Assembly: GCA_018622495.1 (NCBI GenBank)
Contig: CP076021.1
Span: 992,001 to 1,056,000 of the forward strand
Reading direction: 5' to 3'
DNA from: Mycoplasmatota bacterium
GTDB taxonomy: Bacteria > Bacillota_I > Bacilli_A > Acholeplasmatales > Acholeplasmataceae
Length of the DNA: 64,000 nt
Part shown: in pieces, positions 46,594-57,954 of the stretch
Numbering within the stretch: the first letter of the stretch is position 1
Layout of the letters: every line of letters starts with the position of its first letter
Made by a program: the position numbers and the translations under genes
Notes under the pieces: generated by a model
Database searches by the model: none
Seen by the model: the letters and a program-made list of their open reading frames with translations, nothing else
Told to the model about the DNA's origin: nothing

Positions 46594-47905
46594 CTAAATC
46601 ATCCTCCTCAGGAAAGAAATTTTTTCTTTCAATACGATCAGCACGCTCATTCATTTCATGAACTTCTAAATGATATTTCTTAATCTCTTTCATCATGTAG
46701 CTTGCGAAATGTAGAGAACCTAGAATATAAATATTATTGGTTTCATCACGTTCTAATATAAGTCTTTTATATGCATTCATCGCATCTTCATTATAACTCA
46801 TTCCAGGTCTAACAAACGAACGAAGTGATTTAAATCTGGCATCAGGAAACTCTGTAATAATAATACGATCAGAGAGTTCTTCTAAAATATCAAGCATACC
46901 ATTTACATCTTTATCTGCTAAACAAGAAAATAAGATTGAAATATTTCTTCTTGATTTCATCAGTTTTAGATGTTCACCTAAAGCTTTCATTGCTGATATA
47001 TTATGCGCACCATCGATATATAAACCCGGTCCATACCAAGTGAGCCTTGCAGGAAGTTTTACTTTACTAAAAGCTGCACGATAATCAAGATAAGTCAATT
47101 CTGGGAATAATCTTTGTGCTGCTTCAATCGCAAGCATCGCATTTTTAACTTGATAAATACCTTTTAAATGAATATATAAATTCATATCTTTATAAACGAT
47201 GCGTAATGGATTAAAGGATTCAATCACTGGTTTTTCATCAATAAATTGAATGGTTGCTCCAACATCTTTAGCATATGATTTAAATAAATCATGAAGCTTT
47301 GGATCTACTGTAGTAATTAAATGGTTTCCTTTTTTAAGAATTCCTAATTTATTTTTAGCAATGCTTTCAAGTGTATTTCCTAAAACACGCATGTGATCAT
47401 ATCCAATATTTGTAATTAAGGATAAATCATAATTAATAATATTTGTTGCATCTAGTAAACCACCTATACCAACTTCCATAATCATCACATCTACCCTTTG
47501 ATCATAAAAATATTTAATGGCCATCAGTGTTAGTAATTCAAAGAAACTTAATGTCTCTTTATATGATTTAGAAAATAATTGATTAAAATCATAAATCCAA
47601 TTGATATAGATTAATAAATCTTCATCTGTAATTAAAGATGTTCCAATACCAATACGTTCATTAAAACGAACAACATAAGGTGATGTAAACACACCTGTTT
47701 TTTGTTTTGCAAATCGACTCATGCGCACTAAATAAGCGCATGTTGAACCTTTACCATTCGTCCCCGCTACATGAATCTTCTTTATATTTGATAAATCTAA
47801 ATCTAACATCTTATATGCAGTTTGCATACGTGATAAATCAGTTTTAGGTTTAAATTTTGTTTGAGATTCAATCCATGAAATGGCTTTTGTCAGTTCATTA
47901 AACAT
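46586..47905 (-). CDS. folC: folylpolyglutamate/dihydrofolate synthase
   Basis: A Mur-ligase-like enzyme that adds glutamate to folate. The P-loop is VAGTNGKGSTCAYL, the folate omega-loop region follows at VFTSPYVVRFNERI, and the C-terminal domain has LYIDGAHNISAM. Length is 439 residues, with a charged tail rich in Asp/Glu (FFPEEDDLDV). It overlaps valS by eight bases and glf by eight bases. Confidence 0.9.
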   Translation of the reverse strand: MFNELTKAISWIESQTKFKPKTDLSRMQTAYKMLDLDLSNIKKIHVAGTNGKGSTCAYLVRMSRFAKQKTGVFTSPYVVRFNERIGIGTSLITDEDLLIYINWIYDFNQLFSKSYKETLSFFELLTLMAIKYFYDQRVDVMIMEVGIGGLLDATNIINYDLSLITNIGYDHMRVLGNTLESIAKNKLGILKKGNHLITTVDPKLHDLFKSYAKDVGATIQFIDEKPVIESFNPLRIVYKDMNLYIHLKGIYQVKNAMLAIEAAQRLFPELTYLDYRAAFSKVKLPARLTWYGPGLYIDGAHNISAMKALGEHLKLMKSRRNISILFSCLADKDVNGMLDILEELSDRIIITEFPDARFKSLRSFVRPGMSYNEDAMNAYKRLILERDETNNIYILGSLHFASYMMKEIKKYHLEVHEMNERADRIERKNFFPEEDDLDV

Positions 47906-50471
47906 ATATCTTTAATTTCTCCTCTAACAATTCATATTGTTTTAGATAATTTTGATATTTTTCTTTTTCAATATCAATCTTAGCTTGAGGTGCTTTTAAA
48001 ATAAACTTTTCATTATGCAATAATGATTCACTACGTTTAATTTCAGCTTGCAGGGTTGCTTTTTGTTTAAGCAATGTTTCTAGTTCCTTTTTAGGATCAA
48101 TTAAATCTGATTTAATCACATGTATCGTAATCTTAGTACCAACAATTAATATAGTTTCATCAGTTGCTGATAATTTTGTTTCAATTGTAAGTTTTGAAGT
48201 ATTTAAGAATTTATTTAAATATACTTCTTGTGATGCTAACAATGCAAGATCATCATTGTTTTCAACAATAAGATGAATAGCAAGTGGTTTTGATGGTGCT
48301 ACTTGATTTTCAGCTCTTAAGTTTCTTACTTTAGTAATTACATCTTGAATCTCTTTAAATGCTGCAATTGCATTTAAATCAATATTTTCAGCTACTGGCC
48401 AATTGCTAATCACAATACTTTCTTCATTAGAAATCTCTAAAAATAATTTTTCAGTAACAAAAGGAATAAATGGATGCATTAATTTAAGAATTGTACGCAG
48501 TACTTTAATTAAAATAGCTTGTGTTGTTTTTTGATGTTTTTTATCATTTAATGCAATTTTAGCAAACTCTAAGTACCAATTAGCAAACTCTTCCCAAATA
48601 AAATTATAGAGTGTACGAGAGACTTCGCCAAACTCATATTTATCATAATTTTGATCAGCTTCAACAATAACTTCTGATAATCTAGATAAAATCCATTGAT
48701 CTTGTAAGTTAAGTTCATCATCAATTTCAACATGAATATCATCTATATTCATGGTAATAAATCTTGTAATATTCCAAAGTTTATTAATAAAGTCTCAAGA
48801 AGATTCAACTTTTTCTTCTTCATATCTTAAATCTGCACCAGGTGCGTAATTAGTTGTTAAGAAATATCTTAAGGCATCAACACCATATTGTGAAATAACA
48901 TCCATTGGATCAACACCATTGCCTAAAGATTTACTCATCTTTCTGCCATCTCTATCACGAATAAGTCCATGAATTAAAACATCTTTAAATGGATCTTGTT
49001 TAGTAAATTCAAGTCCTTGGAAAATCATACGTGCAACCCAGAAAAAGATAATATCATAACCAGTCACTAAGACATCAGTTGGATAGTACTTCTTAAAGTC
49101 TTCTGTGATTTCTCGCCATCCAAGTGTAGAAAAAGGCCATAAAGCGTAACTAAACCATGTATCTAATACATCTTCATCTTGTTTCCAATCATCACCTGGA
49201 GACTCTACTTGAACTTTTATTTCATCACCTTTATACCATGCAGGTATACGATGACCCCACCATAATTGACGAGAAATACACCAATCATAAGTATCAGTCA
49301 TCCAATTAACAAATATTTTTTTAAATCTTTCTGGCACAAACTGACTATTTGATTTTGTTAATGCTTGATGAGATAACTCATCCATTTTAACAAACCATTG
49401 TTCAGATAGTCTTGGTTCAACAACGACACCAGTTCTTTCACTAAATCCAACGTTATTTGTGTAATCTTCTATTTTGTCAACAAGATCTATTTTTGTTAAA
49501 TCTTCAATAAGAGCCTTTCGACATGCAAATCTTTCCATACCTTCATATTGATTTGCTATATCATTCATCGTACCATCTTCATGCATACATAAAGGCATAT
49601 CTAATTGATGACGCTTACCAACTTCAAAGTCATTTTGATCATGTGCTGGTGTAACTTTAACAACACCTGTACCAAAACTCATATCAACATAATCATCAGA
49701 GATGACAGGAATTTCTGTTTTTGTGCCTGGAATATATACTTTTCTACCAATTTTATCAGCATATCTTTGATCATCAGGATGTACCATAAGTGCTTGATCA
49801 GCAAACATTGTTTCAGGTCTTGTTGTCGCAATCACTAAATATCCTTTTTCACCAACAAAAGGATATCTAAAATAATATAGGCTACCATTTGATTCCTTAT
49901 GTTCTACTTCAATGTTTGATAAAGCAGTCTTCGCTTCGCAATCCCAGTTAATAATACGATTACCACGATAGATTAATCCTTTTTCATATAAAGTTAAAAA
50001 TACTTTATTAACAGCATCATTTAGCTTATGATCTAAGGTAAATCTTTCTCTTGAATAATCTAGAGAATTACCTAGTGCAGCCCATTGTTTTTTAATATGA
50101 TCAGCATATTCATCTTTCCATGCCCATGCTTGATTTAAAAAAGCTTCTCGGCCTATATCATAGCGTGATATACCTTGTTCTTTTAATCTTTGGTCAACTT
50201 TTGCCTGCGTGGCAATACCAGCATGATCCATGCCTGGTAAAAATAACGCGTCAAAACCTTGCATACGTTTACGTCTTATAATAATATCTTGTAAAGTATT
50301 ATCCCAAGCGTGACCTAAATGTAGTTTACCCGTTACATTAGGTGGTGGAATAACAATAGTATATGGTTTTTTCTTTTTGTCGCCTGCTTTAAAGTATCCT
50401 TTGTCTACCCATGTTTGATATCTGTTTTCTTCAACAGATTTAAAATCATACTTTTTGTCCAGTGTTGTCAT
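47898..50471 (-). CDS. valS: valyl-tRNA synthetase with an in-frame UGA at a Trp position
   Basis: A class I synthetase of 857 codons: HIGH motif as [10 protein letters not shown], editing domain ([14 protein letters not shown]), KMSKS loop as [10 protein letters not shown], anticodon domain, and C-terminal coiled coil ([19 protein letters not shown]). At 48795-48797 a UGA interrupts the frame between VESS and DFINKLWN. ValRS normally has Trp or a similar residue here, and TGG to TGA is one change. Both sides stay in one frame and are full quality. Because UGA is a real stop elsewhere in this window, this is either a base error or a leaky stop. It lies behind a T-box and a GNAT gene, and overlaps both the GNAT gene and folC. 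Confidence 0.88.
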
Positions 50472-51009
50472 ATTGAAACCTCTTTTCTAAATAATCTAAT
50501 CTCATCATGTGATACATTTTTAATGTCACAGGATATTTTTGATAATCTTCTGTTTCTTTTTCATGTGTAAATGTAAATCCTAATTTTTCTATCACACGTT
50601 TTGATTGATGATTATGGATATAATGTCCACATAATATTTCATCTAATTCAATTTCTATAAAGCCATAATTAATCACTGCTTGTGCAGCTTCTAAAACTAT
50701 ACCTTGACCCCAGTAAATATCATCAAGCGCATAACCTAACTCTTTTTTATTATCTAATGCTTGATAAAAATCTCTTGCATGTAGTCCAATTGTTCCAATT
50801 AATCGATCTTCTGATTTTAATGTAATCGCCCATGTGTCATCTTCTTTTATAAGTAACTTTAAAATATTATAAGAATTTTGAAGTGAGCGATGTGGTGACC
50901 ACCCGGCCATAGGACCAATATTTGGCTTATGTGCATAAGCAAATAAATCAGGTGCATCTGTTAATTTTAAATGTCTTAAGATAAGACGTTTTGTGACTAA
51001 TGTTTTCAT
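50446..51009 (-). CDS. GNAT acetyltransferase, RimJ/RimL type
   Basis: A 187-residue N-acetyltransferase: [44 protein letters not shown] (acetyl-CoA loop) and a closing [13 protein letters not shown]. The likely substrate is a protein N-terminus or small amine. The start is ATG 51009 with GAGGAG before it; the longer frame runs into the T-box terminator. It lies between the T-box and valS and overlaps valS, so valine-tRNA controls it too, which is unusual. Confidence 0.85.
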   Translation of the reverse strand: MKTLVTKRLILRHLKLTDAPDLFAYAHKPNIGPMAGWSPHRSLQNSYNILKLLIKEDDTWAITLKSEDRLIGTIGLHARDFYQALDNKKELGYALDDIYWGQGIVLEAAQAVINYGFIEIELDEILCGHYIHNHQSKRVIEKLGFTFTHEKETEDYQKYPVTLKMYHMMRLDYLEKRFQYDNTGQKV

Positions 51010-51026
51010 GTTCTCCTCATTCATAT

Positions 51027-51263
51027 AAAAAACGCCCTTAGAAAAATCTAAGGACGAATAATATCGCGGTACCACCTTAGTTCTAGAATAAATTCTAGCA
51101 CTTGAAATCTTTAACGCAGATTAGACGAGCATAACTACTTCATTTCGCTATACCAGCTCCCTAGCTACCTTCATGCTTGTTTGTTAAACCTTTCACCAAC
51201 CGGTTTATCTCTAAAACAAAACAATGCATTACTCCTCTAGTTCAAAGCTTTATAAAAATATAT
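51027..51263 (-). promoter_or_regulatory. T-box riboswitch, valine type
   Basis: The T-box core AAGGTGGTACCGCG is at 51078-51065. The terminator stem CGTCCTTAGA / TCTAAGGGCG with T6 is at 51056-51027. The upstream Stem I has the AG-bulge/distal loop region GGTTGGTGAAAGG and, after GCATGAAG, a GTA that fits a valine specifier in the expected place. It controls the GNAT gene and valS. A minus-strand TATAAT is at 51275-51270. Confidence 0.9.
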
Positions 51264-51304
51264 TAACATATTATATATATTAATACAATCATAAGATATA
51301 AAGA

Positions 51305-52470
51305 TTAGTTATCGTGAAATAAATCTCTTGTATAAATCTTATCAAAGACATCTTTTATTTCATCCGTTAATCGATTTACGACAATCATATCAGATATTTT
51401 TTTAAACGCTTCTAAGTCTTTATATACTTTAGAATTAAAAAATAATTCTTCTTTTAATTCAGGTTCATATACAATGACTTCAATACCTTTAGCTTTAATA
51501 CGTTTCATAATGCCTTGAATGGCTGATTGTCTAAAATTATCACTACCTGATTTCATTGTTAATCGATATATACCAACGATAGAAGGATTAGTTTTAACAA
51601 TCTGTTCTGCAATATGATCTTTTCTTGTACGATTTGCATCAACAATCGCAGACATAATGTTTTGAGGAACATCTTGATAATTTGCGAGTAATTGTTTTGT
51701 ATCTTTTGGTAGACAATATCCACCATACCCAAATGAAGGATTATTATAATGAGATCCTATTCTTGGATCAAGTCCTACACCATCAATGATTTGTTTAGCA
51801 TCTAATCCTCTTATTTCAGCATATGAGTCAAGTTCATTAAAATATGCTACTCTAAGTGCTAAATAGGTGTTAGAAAAGAGTTTAATTGCTTCGCTTCTGT
51901 AGAATGTGTAAATAGTGTTGGAATATCTTTTTTTATAGCACCCTCTTTTAAAAGATTAGCAAAGATAGTTGCACGTTCAGATATCTCACCAATAACAATT
52001 CTAGATGGATATAAATTGTCATATAATGCTTTACCTTCTCTTAAAAACTCTGGTGAGAATATAATTTGATTTGTGTTTATTTTTTCACGCATTTCTTTAA
52101 TAAATCCAACTGGTACAGTTGATTTAATAATCATAACTGCTTTAGGATTATAATATGAAACTTTTTGGATTACTTTTTCAACAGTTGATGTATCAAAATA
52201 ATTATATGCAGGATCATAATTTGTAGGTGTAGCAATAATAATATACTTAGCATCATCATATGCAACACGTTCATTAGTAGTTGCTACTAAATTAAGTTTC
52301 TTTTCTTTAAAATAAGTTTCAATTTCATAATCAACAATAGGTGATATTCTTTGATTCACTAAGTTAACTTTATCTAGAAGAACATCAAGTGCAGTCACTT
52401 CATGATGTTGAGAAAGTAAAACAGCATTTGCTAAGCCAACATACCCAAGACCAACAACAGTTATTTTCAT
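51305..52470 (-). CDS. ugd: UDP-glucose 6-dehydrogenase, mid-gene frameshift
   Basis: An NAD enzyme that oxidises UDP-glucose to UDP-glucuronate for capsule. The N-terminal half starts [14 protein letters not shown] (NAD loop) with STVPVGF and FSPEFLREG. It loses frame at HSTEA near 51890. Restoring one G at GAAGCGAAG (GCGGAAG expected) recovers [14 protein letters not shown], the catalytic [14 protein letters not shown] with the active Cys, and a normal C-terminus ending at 51305. Repaired length is 388 residues. The start is ATG 52470 after GGAGGA. A single base is missing, in the same context as in tig. Confidence 0.88.
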
Positions 52471-52537
52471 AGAAAAGTCCTCCACTATTTTAATCATAAA
52501 ATATATGGAAGACTTAAATTTAAAATTTTATTAATCT

Positions 52538-53398
52538 TTACGCATTCTTAACAATATATAAGATACCAATAGTACCTTGTCCACAATGTGAAGATATCAC
52601 ACAACCTGCATATGATTCAATGAGTTGTTTTGGTTTAACTACTTGATGTACTTTATGATGCATATATTTAGAACTTTTATGTGCTAAACTATGCGTAATC
52701 ATCACATAATCAAGATCAATGTTATCTTTATGAACTTCTTCAAAAAAATCATCTAACATGACATCGAGTGCTCTTGACATTTTACCCACTGGTTTTTTAT
52801 AAACATCAAGAAGACCTTGCCTTACTTGAATAATTGGTTTTAATTGAATAATAGTACCTATAAGTTTTGCAGTACCACTTGCTCTACCGCCTTTGTGAAG
52901 ATAATCAAGTGTTTTAATAGCAAACTGTGATCTTACTAAAGGTACGATCTTCTCAAGTTCTTCTTTGATTTGACTTGCACTTAAACCTTTATCTCTTAAG
53001 TCACATGCTTTTAAAACTAATAATGCAATACCGGATGACAAATTCTTTGAATCAATTAGATGAATACGATTCGCATCTAGTGCATCTCTTGCTATCATTG
53101 CTGATTGATACGTTGAAGATATTTTAGATCCAATACTAATATATACAATATCATAATCTTCTTTTAAATACTTTTCAAAACGTATCATAAACTCTCCAGG
53201 AGATACTGCAGCAGTTTTAGGAAGTTTTCCTTTTTCTTCTACTTTCTGGTAAAGTTCTTCTGTTGTGATGGTTATCCCATCATCAAAACTTTCATGATCA
53301 AATTCTACATGCAACGCAATGACATCAATATCTCTTTTTTTTAATAAGTCTTGACTTAAATCTGCCGTTGAATCTGTTAAAATTTTAATCTTTTGCAT
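52538..53398 (-). CDS. DegV family fatty-acid-binding protein
   Basis: A 286-residue DegV protein: ILTDSTADLS at the N-terminus, KTAAVSPGEF and SIGSKISSTYQSA (fatty acid carboxylate site), and HCGQGTIGILY at the end. In Firmicutes such proteins (FakB) deliver fatty acids to a kinase FakA; no fakA is seen here. It overlaps nothing and lies three bases after engB. Confidence 0.88.
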   Translation of the reverse strand: MQKIKILTDSTADLSQDLLKKRDIDVIALHVEFDHESFDDGITITTEELYQKVEEKGKLPKTAAVSPGEFMIRFEKYLKEDYDIVYISIGSKISSTYQSAMIARDALDANRIHLIDSKNLSSGIALLVLKACDLRDKGLSASQIKEELEKIVPLVRSQFAIKTLDYLHKGGRASGTAKLIGTIIQLKPIIQVRQGLLDVYKKPVGKMSRALDVMLDDFFEEVHKDNIDLDYVMITHSLAHKSSKYMHHKVHQVVKPKQLIESYAGCVISSHCGQGTIGILYIVKNA

Positions 53399-53403
53399 CA
53401 AAG

Positions 53404-53979
53404 CTATTTCCCCACTTTATTTAAAATATATTTTTCAACTAATTCTATATTAATACGTTTTGTGTTACTTACTTTAATAAAATGTTCTGGATGATTTAAT
53501 TTTTCTAAGATGATTTTATTTTGTTTGCCTCGTCTTGTCGATGGAATTTTATCAAGTTTAGTTGCAATAATTAATACATCCATGCCTAAATTATGCAAAT
53601 ATAAATACATATCGATATCATCAACAGTAGGACCTACTTTAAAATCAATGAGTAAACATACAAGTTTTAATTGTTCACTTTGATGAAGAAAATCATCAAT
53701 CATGTGAATGAATTTTTGTTGCATCGATTTTGATCGCCTTGCATAGCCATAGCCAGGTGCATCGACGATATAAAACTTATCTTCAATTAAATAAAAATTC
53801 ATTAATAACGTTTTACCTGGTGTATTAGATGTTCTTGCTAAGTTCTTTCTATTGGTTAAACTATTAATAAAAGAACTTTTCCCGACATTTGATCGACCTA
53901 AAAAAAGAACTTGAGGTTTATCATCAGGTCTATCTATAATATTTTCTAAACTTTTAATATATGCTGCTTGTTTAAACAT
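53404..53979 (-). CDS. engB: ribosome biogenesis GTPase EngB/YsxC
   Basis: An essential GTPase in 50S assembly. G motifs: GRSNVGKSSFIN, the TPGKT switch, DAPGYGYA, ATKLDKIP and SNTKRI. Its 191 residues match the family. It follows lon, as in Bacillus, but a terminator stem lies between them. Confidence 0.93.
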   Translation of the reverse strand: MFKQAAYIKSLENIIDRPDDKPQVLFLGRSNVGKSSFINSLTNRKNLARTSNTPGKTLLMNFYLIEDKFYIVDAPGYGYARRSKSMQQKFIHMIDDFLHQSEQLKLVCLLIDFKVGPTVDDIDMYLYLHNLGMDVLIIATKLDKIPSTRRGKQNKIILEKLNHPEHFIKVSNTKRINIELVEKYILNKVGK

Positions 53980-53999
53980 AATTTGCTCCTACAATAAAA

Positions 54000-54020
54000 A
54001 AGTAGCCTTTTAGACTACTT
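54000..54020 (-). terminator. intrinsic terminator of lon
   Basis: Minus-strand stem AAGTAGTC / GGCTACTT (with a G-U pair), followed by T6. Confidence 0.75.
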
Positions 54021-54030
54021 TTATTATAAC

Positions 54031-56340
54031 TTATTTAAGTGCTAATGAAAAGACTTGATTGACACTTTCAACAGGTATGATTTTAAGTTTATCTTTTACT
54101 TCTGCTGGAATATCATCGATATCCTTTTCATTTTCTTTTGGGATAAGGATAGTTTTTAATCCTGAACGATGTGCTGCAATTGATTTTTCTCTTAAACCAC
54201 CAATTGGTAACACATAGCCTCTTAATGTGATTTCACCAGTCATCCCAAGGTTTTTCTTCACTAAACGATTGCTTGCTGCTGATGCGATAGCTGTAGCCAT
54301 CGTAATTCCTGCAGAAGGTCCATCTTTAGGTGTAGCGCCTTCAGGCACATGAATATGAAAATCATTTTCATTAAAGATATTTGGATCAATACCTAATGAT
54401 TCTGCGTTTGATTTAACAAATGATAGTGCGGTTTGTGCACTTTCTTTCATGACATCACCAAGTTTACCAGTTAAGACTAAATTTCCTTTACCTTTATAGT
54501 AAGTGACTTCGACTGATAAAGTATCACCACCAAATGCTGTATAAGCTAAGCCTGTAACAACACCAACTTGTTCTTTTTCATCTGCAATATTATGTGTAAA
54601 TCTTGCTTTACCAACAAAATCGAATAAATTGTTTTCATCAACATGAACTGCATCAATATTTTCTAATAAGATTTGTTTAATTGCTTTTCTAATTAAAGCA
54701 CCAATATAACGATTTAATTCACGGACACCAGCTTCTCTTGTATATCCTTGAATAATTTTAAAGATTGCTTCATCTGTGACACTAAATTGTTCTTCTTTTA
54801 AACCATGTGCTTTAAGTTGTTTTTTAATTAAATGACGTCTTGCAATTTGGAATTTTTCTTGTTCGGTATAACTACTTAAATTAACTATTTCCATTCTATC
54901 TCTAAGTGGTGCAGGAACATTTTCTAAATAGTTAGCTGTTGTAATAAACAATACTTGTGATAAATCATATGGTTCTTCTAAATAATGATCAGAGAAATTT
55001 GCATTTTGTTCTGGATCTAATACTTCAAGCATCGCTGATGCTGGATCACCCTTAAAATCTGATGACATCTTATCGATTTCATCTAATAAGAATACAGGGT
55101 TAACTGTTTTAGCATCTTTCATACCTTTAATAATACGACCAGGCATCGCGCCAATATATGTTCTTCTATGTCCTCTAATCTCTGATTCGTCTCTAACACC
55201 ACCAAGAGATTGTTTAACAAACTTACGATTTAATGCTTCAGCAATTGAAATCGCAAGTGATGTTTTACCAACACCAGGAGGACCTGCTAAACATAAAATT
55301 GTTTGAGGATTACGTTTTGTCATAATCTTTACAGCTAAATACTCAATAATTCTTTCTTTAACTTTATCAAGTGCATAATGGTTTTCATCTAATTTTTGTT
55401 TTACTTTTTCTAAATTATAATTATCTCTTGATGCTTTCTTCCAAGGAAGTTCAACAAGTAATTCTAAATAAGTTTTAATAATAGAAGACTCAGCCATCGC
55501 AGTAGGCGTTGATTGATATCTTGCAAGTTCCTTTAAAGCTTTTTCTTCTGTTGACTTAGGCATCTTCGCTTTTAAGATAAGACCTCTTAATTCGTCGATT
55601 TCATCTTCTTTTTTAGCTTTATCACCTAATTCATTTTGAATGGCTCTCATTTTTTCACGAAGATAATATTCTTTTTGATTTTCATCAATAGATTGTTTAA
55701 TATCATCATTGATCTTTTGTTCAAGATCAACAATCATTTTAAGTTTATTCATATCTTCTAATAAGAAACGCAATCTCTTATTAAGATTTAACTCTTTAAC
55801 ATACTTAAGTTTATCTGGTTCATTAATCTTAAGACCGTTTGTGACAATGTCACAAGCTTTCTCAGATGATGCATCTTGAGCAATGCGATCAAGCACTTGT
55901 TTATTTGAGTGTAATAAGACTTGTTCTCCTTGTGCAACTTCATCCATGACCATCTTTAGTAATGCTTGTTCTTCAGATGGATCTCCTTGAATTGTTTCTA
56001 ATTCTTTATATTCAACAACAAAGAACGGTTCAGTCACAAAATAATCCGTTATTTCTACTCGATTTAATATTTGTAGTTTAGTTTTATATGAACCATTAGG
56101 TAATTTAATTTTCATTTGTACTTTAACTAATAAACCAAACGATTCCATATCTTCAACTGTTGGTTGTTCAATAAGAGGATTTTTTTGGATTAAGACAATT
56201 GCAAATGATCCAAAGTTTCTCTCTGCTTCTTCCATTGCTTTAAGTGAGAGTTTACGACCAACCTCTATTCTTATATCGTTATTGGGGATTGGTACAACGC
56301 CACGTACAACGAGTGCTGGTAAGCTTTTTGATAGTTCCAT
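54031..56340 (-). CDS. lon: ATP-dependent protease Lon
   Basis: The cytoplasmic AAA+ serine protease. N-terminal substrate domain ([18 protein letters not shown]), coiled coil ([17 protein letters not shown]), Walker [12 protein letters not shown], Walker [11 protein letters not shown] and protease domain with catalytic Ser in [11 protein letters not shown] and a Lys about 40 residues later. The start is ATG 56340, five bases after AGGATGTGA; the open frame begins three codons upstream at GTG inside that site. Length is 769 residues. It has its own promoter. Confidence 0.94.
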   Translation of the reverse strand: MELSKSLPALVVRGVVPIPNNDIRIEVGRKLSLKAMEEAERNFGSFAIVLIQKNPLIEQPTVEDMESFGLLVKVQMKIKLPNGSYKTKLQILNRVEITDYFVTEPFFVVEYKELETIQGDPSEEQALLKMVMDEVAQGEQVLLHSNKQVLDRIAQDASSEKACDIVTNGLKINEPDKLKYVKELNLNKRLRFLLEDMNKLKMIVDLEQKINDDIKQSIDENQKEYYLREKMRAIQNELGDKAKKEDEIDELRGLILKAKMPKSTEEKALKELARYQSTPTAMAESSIIKTYLELLVELPWKKASRDNYNLEKVKQKLDENHYALDKVKERIIEYLAVKIMTKRNPQTILCLAGPPGVGKTSLAISIAEALNRKFVKQSLGGVRDESEIRGHRRTYIGAMPGRIIKGMKDAKTVNPVFLLDEIDKMSSDFKGDPASAMLEVLDPEQNANFSDHYLEEPYDLSQVLFITTANYLENVPAPLRDRMEIVNLSSYTEQEKFQIARRHLIKKQLKAHGLKEEQFSVTDEAIFKIIQGYTREAGVRELNRYIGALIRKAIKQILLENIDAVHVDENNLFDFVGKARFTHNIADEKEQVGVVTGLAYTAFGGDTLSVEVTYYKGKGNLVLTGKLGDVMKESAQTALSFVKSNAESLGIDPNIFNENDFHIHVPEGATPKDGPSAGITMATAIASAASNRLVKKNLGMTGEITLRGYVLPIGGLREKSIAAHRSGLKTILIPKENEKDIDDIPAEVKDKLKIIPVESVNQVFSLALK

Positions 56341-56375
56341 ATAATTCACATCCTTTTTCTATGATTTCATAATAT

Positions 56376-56403
56376 ATTATAGCACGAAATGTTAAATTTG
56401 CAA
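56376..56403 (-). promoter_or_regulatory. promoter of lon
   Basis: TTGCAA (56403-56398), 16-bp spacer ending in TGC, TATAAT (56381-56376). No CIRCE or similar heat-shock operator is seen. Confidence 0.75.
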
Positions 56404-56433
56404 TCATAAAGCATGAGTGCCAAAATATTAATT

Positions 56434-56468
56434 AAAAACAAGGGAAATTATGTGTTTTTCCCTTGTTT
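56434..56468 (-). terminator. intrinsic terminator of tig
   Basis: Minus-strand stem AAACAAGGGAAA / TTTCCCTTGTTT followed by TTAATT, 28 bases after the tig stop. Confidence 0.75.
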
Positions 56469-56495
56469 CACGTAAATTTTTATAAATTTATTTAA

Positions 56496-57775
56496 TTATA
56501 CTCTTTTTGCAGATTCTAAGACAAAGTTATATGCTTTTTCATTTTGGATATCAAGTTCTAACATATTTCTTGTTAAATACTTATCAATATCTTCAACTTG
56601 CATATTATACATACCAGCTAATTTAACCTTACGTGCTTGTACATCTTCATCAGTTACTTCAAATTTTTCAGCTTTTGCAATTGCTTCAATCACTAATGTA
56701 ACTTTAAGTCTTGCTTCAGCATCTTTTCTACCTTGTTCTTCGAACTGTTCTAAAGTCATGCCACTAAATTGTAAATACATTTCGAATTCAATGCCATATT
56801 GTTTAGCTTGTTCTTTTAATTGTTCTCTATATTGAGCAAATTCAGTTTCAATCATTGTTTTTGGAACTTCTACAGTTGCTGCACCAACAACTTTGGTGAT
56901 AATTTCTTCGCTTCCGCTGCTTTTGCTTGCTCTGCTTTTTCTGCTTCTAATTTAGCACGTGTAGCTGCTCTAAATTCTTCAACTGTATTTGATGCTTCAT
57001 CTTCTAATGCAGCAACAAATTCATCAGTTAAATCAGGTAATTGTGTTTCTTTTACTTCATGAATAGTAACTTTAAACACAGCATCTTTACCTGCTAAATT
57101 TTCTGCTTGATATTCAGCAGGGAATTTAACATTTAAATCTTTTTGATCATTTGCTTTTAATCCTAACATTTGTTCTTCAAATCCAGGAATAAATTGACCA
57201 GAACCTATTTGTAATGAATAGTTTTCTGCTTTTCCACCTTCAAAAGCTTCACCATCAACAAAACCTTCAAAGTCAAAAATAACTGTCATACCATTTTCAA
57301 TAGCTTTATCAACAACAACTAATTCACTCTTGTCGTTTAATTTTTGTACCATTGTATTTTGTACTTCATCATCAGTTACTTCTAATACTTGTTTTTTTAC
57401 TTCAATATTTTTATAAGCCCCTAATGTGACTTCAGGTTTTAATTCAAAAATTAAAGATACGTTAAATGCTTCTTCTCTACTTACTTTTGCAAAATCAACA
57501 TCAACTTGAGGTTCACCAATAAATCCATATTGAGGATTTTGACGTACTTCATAATACTTATGGTTTAATGCATGATTGATTGCTTCTTCATAAAGAGATT
57601 CCACACCAAATTTAGTTTCATATACGTTTCTTGGTACTTTACCTTTTCTAAAACCTTTTAACTCTAGATCTTGTGCAACATGTGCAAATGCATGATCTAA
57701 TGCATGTTCAAACTCTTGTGGTGTAATTTCAAATGTGAATTTACCACGATTGTTTTCTAATTTTTCAAAATTCAT
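56496..57775 (-). CDS. tig: trigger factor, frameshifted in the C-terminal part
   Basis: A ribosome-bound chaperone with prolyl isomerase domain. The N-terminal ribosome-binding signature is seen as GFRKGKVPRNVYE. The isomerase domain (about 150-235) has FDFEGFVDGEAFEGGKAENYSLQIGSG. The frame breaks near 56920 after AKAAEA. Restoring one G at GAAGCGAAG (GCGGAAG expected) joins it to EIITKVVGAATVEVPKTMIETE and the C-terminal substrate arm to 56496. Repaired length is 426 residues, the norm. Context and lesion are the same as in ugd. Confidence 0.9.
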
Positions 57776-57813
57776 TTGTAATACTCCTAACTTCGTTTTA
57801 TATAACCTTTGAT

Positions 57814-57841
57814 ATTATACCATATCTAAAATATATTTAAA
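57814..57841 (-). promoter_or_regulatory. promoter of tig
   Basis: TTTAAA (57841-57836), 16-bp spacer ending TGG (extended -10), TATAAT (57819-57814). Confidence 0.65.
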
Positions 57842-57906
57842 GTATTTTAATTGTGCAATCACATAATTTCATATGATATTATGCTTTGATGAATAAATCA
57901 TAAAAA

Positions 57907-57932
57907 TATCATGTGCTAAATGACACATGATA
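57907..57932 (-). terminator. terminator after the cpsD remnant
   Basis: Minus-strand stem TATCATGTG / CACATGATA with an eight-base loop followed by T5. Confidence 0.75.
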
Positions 57933-57954
57933 TAAGTTTATATAAATTATTTAT

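Noticed and set aside
56341-56500. CIRCE-type heat-shock operator at lon
   Set aside because: No inverted repeat of the TTAGCACTC type is present; the stem at 56434 is a terminator.
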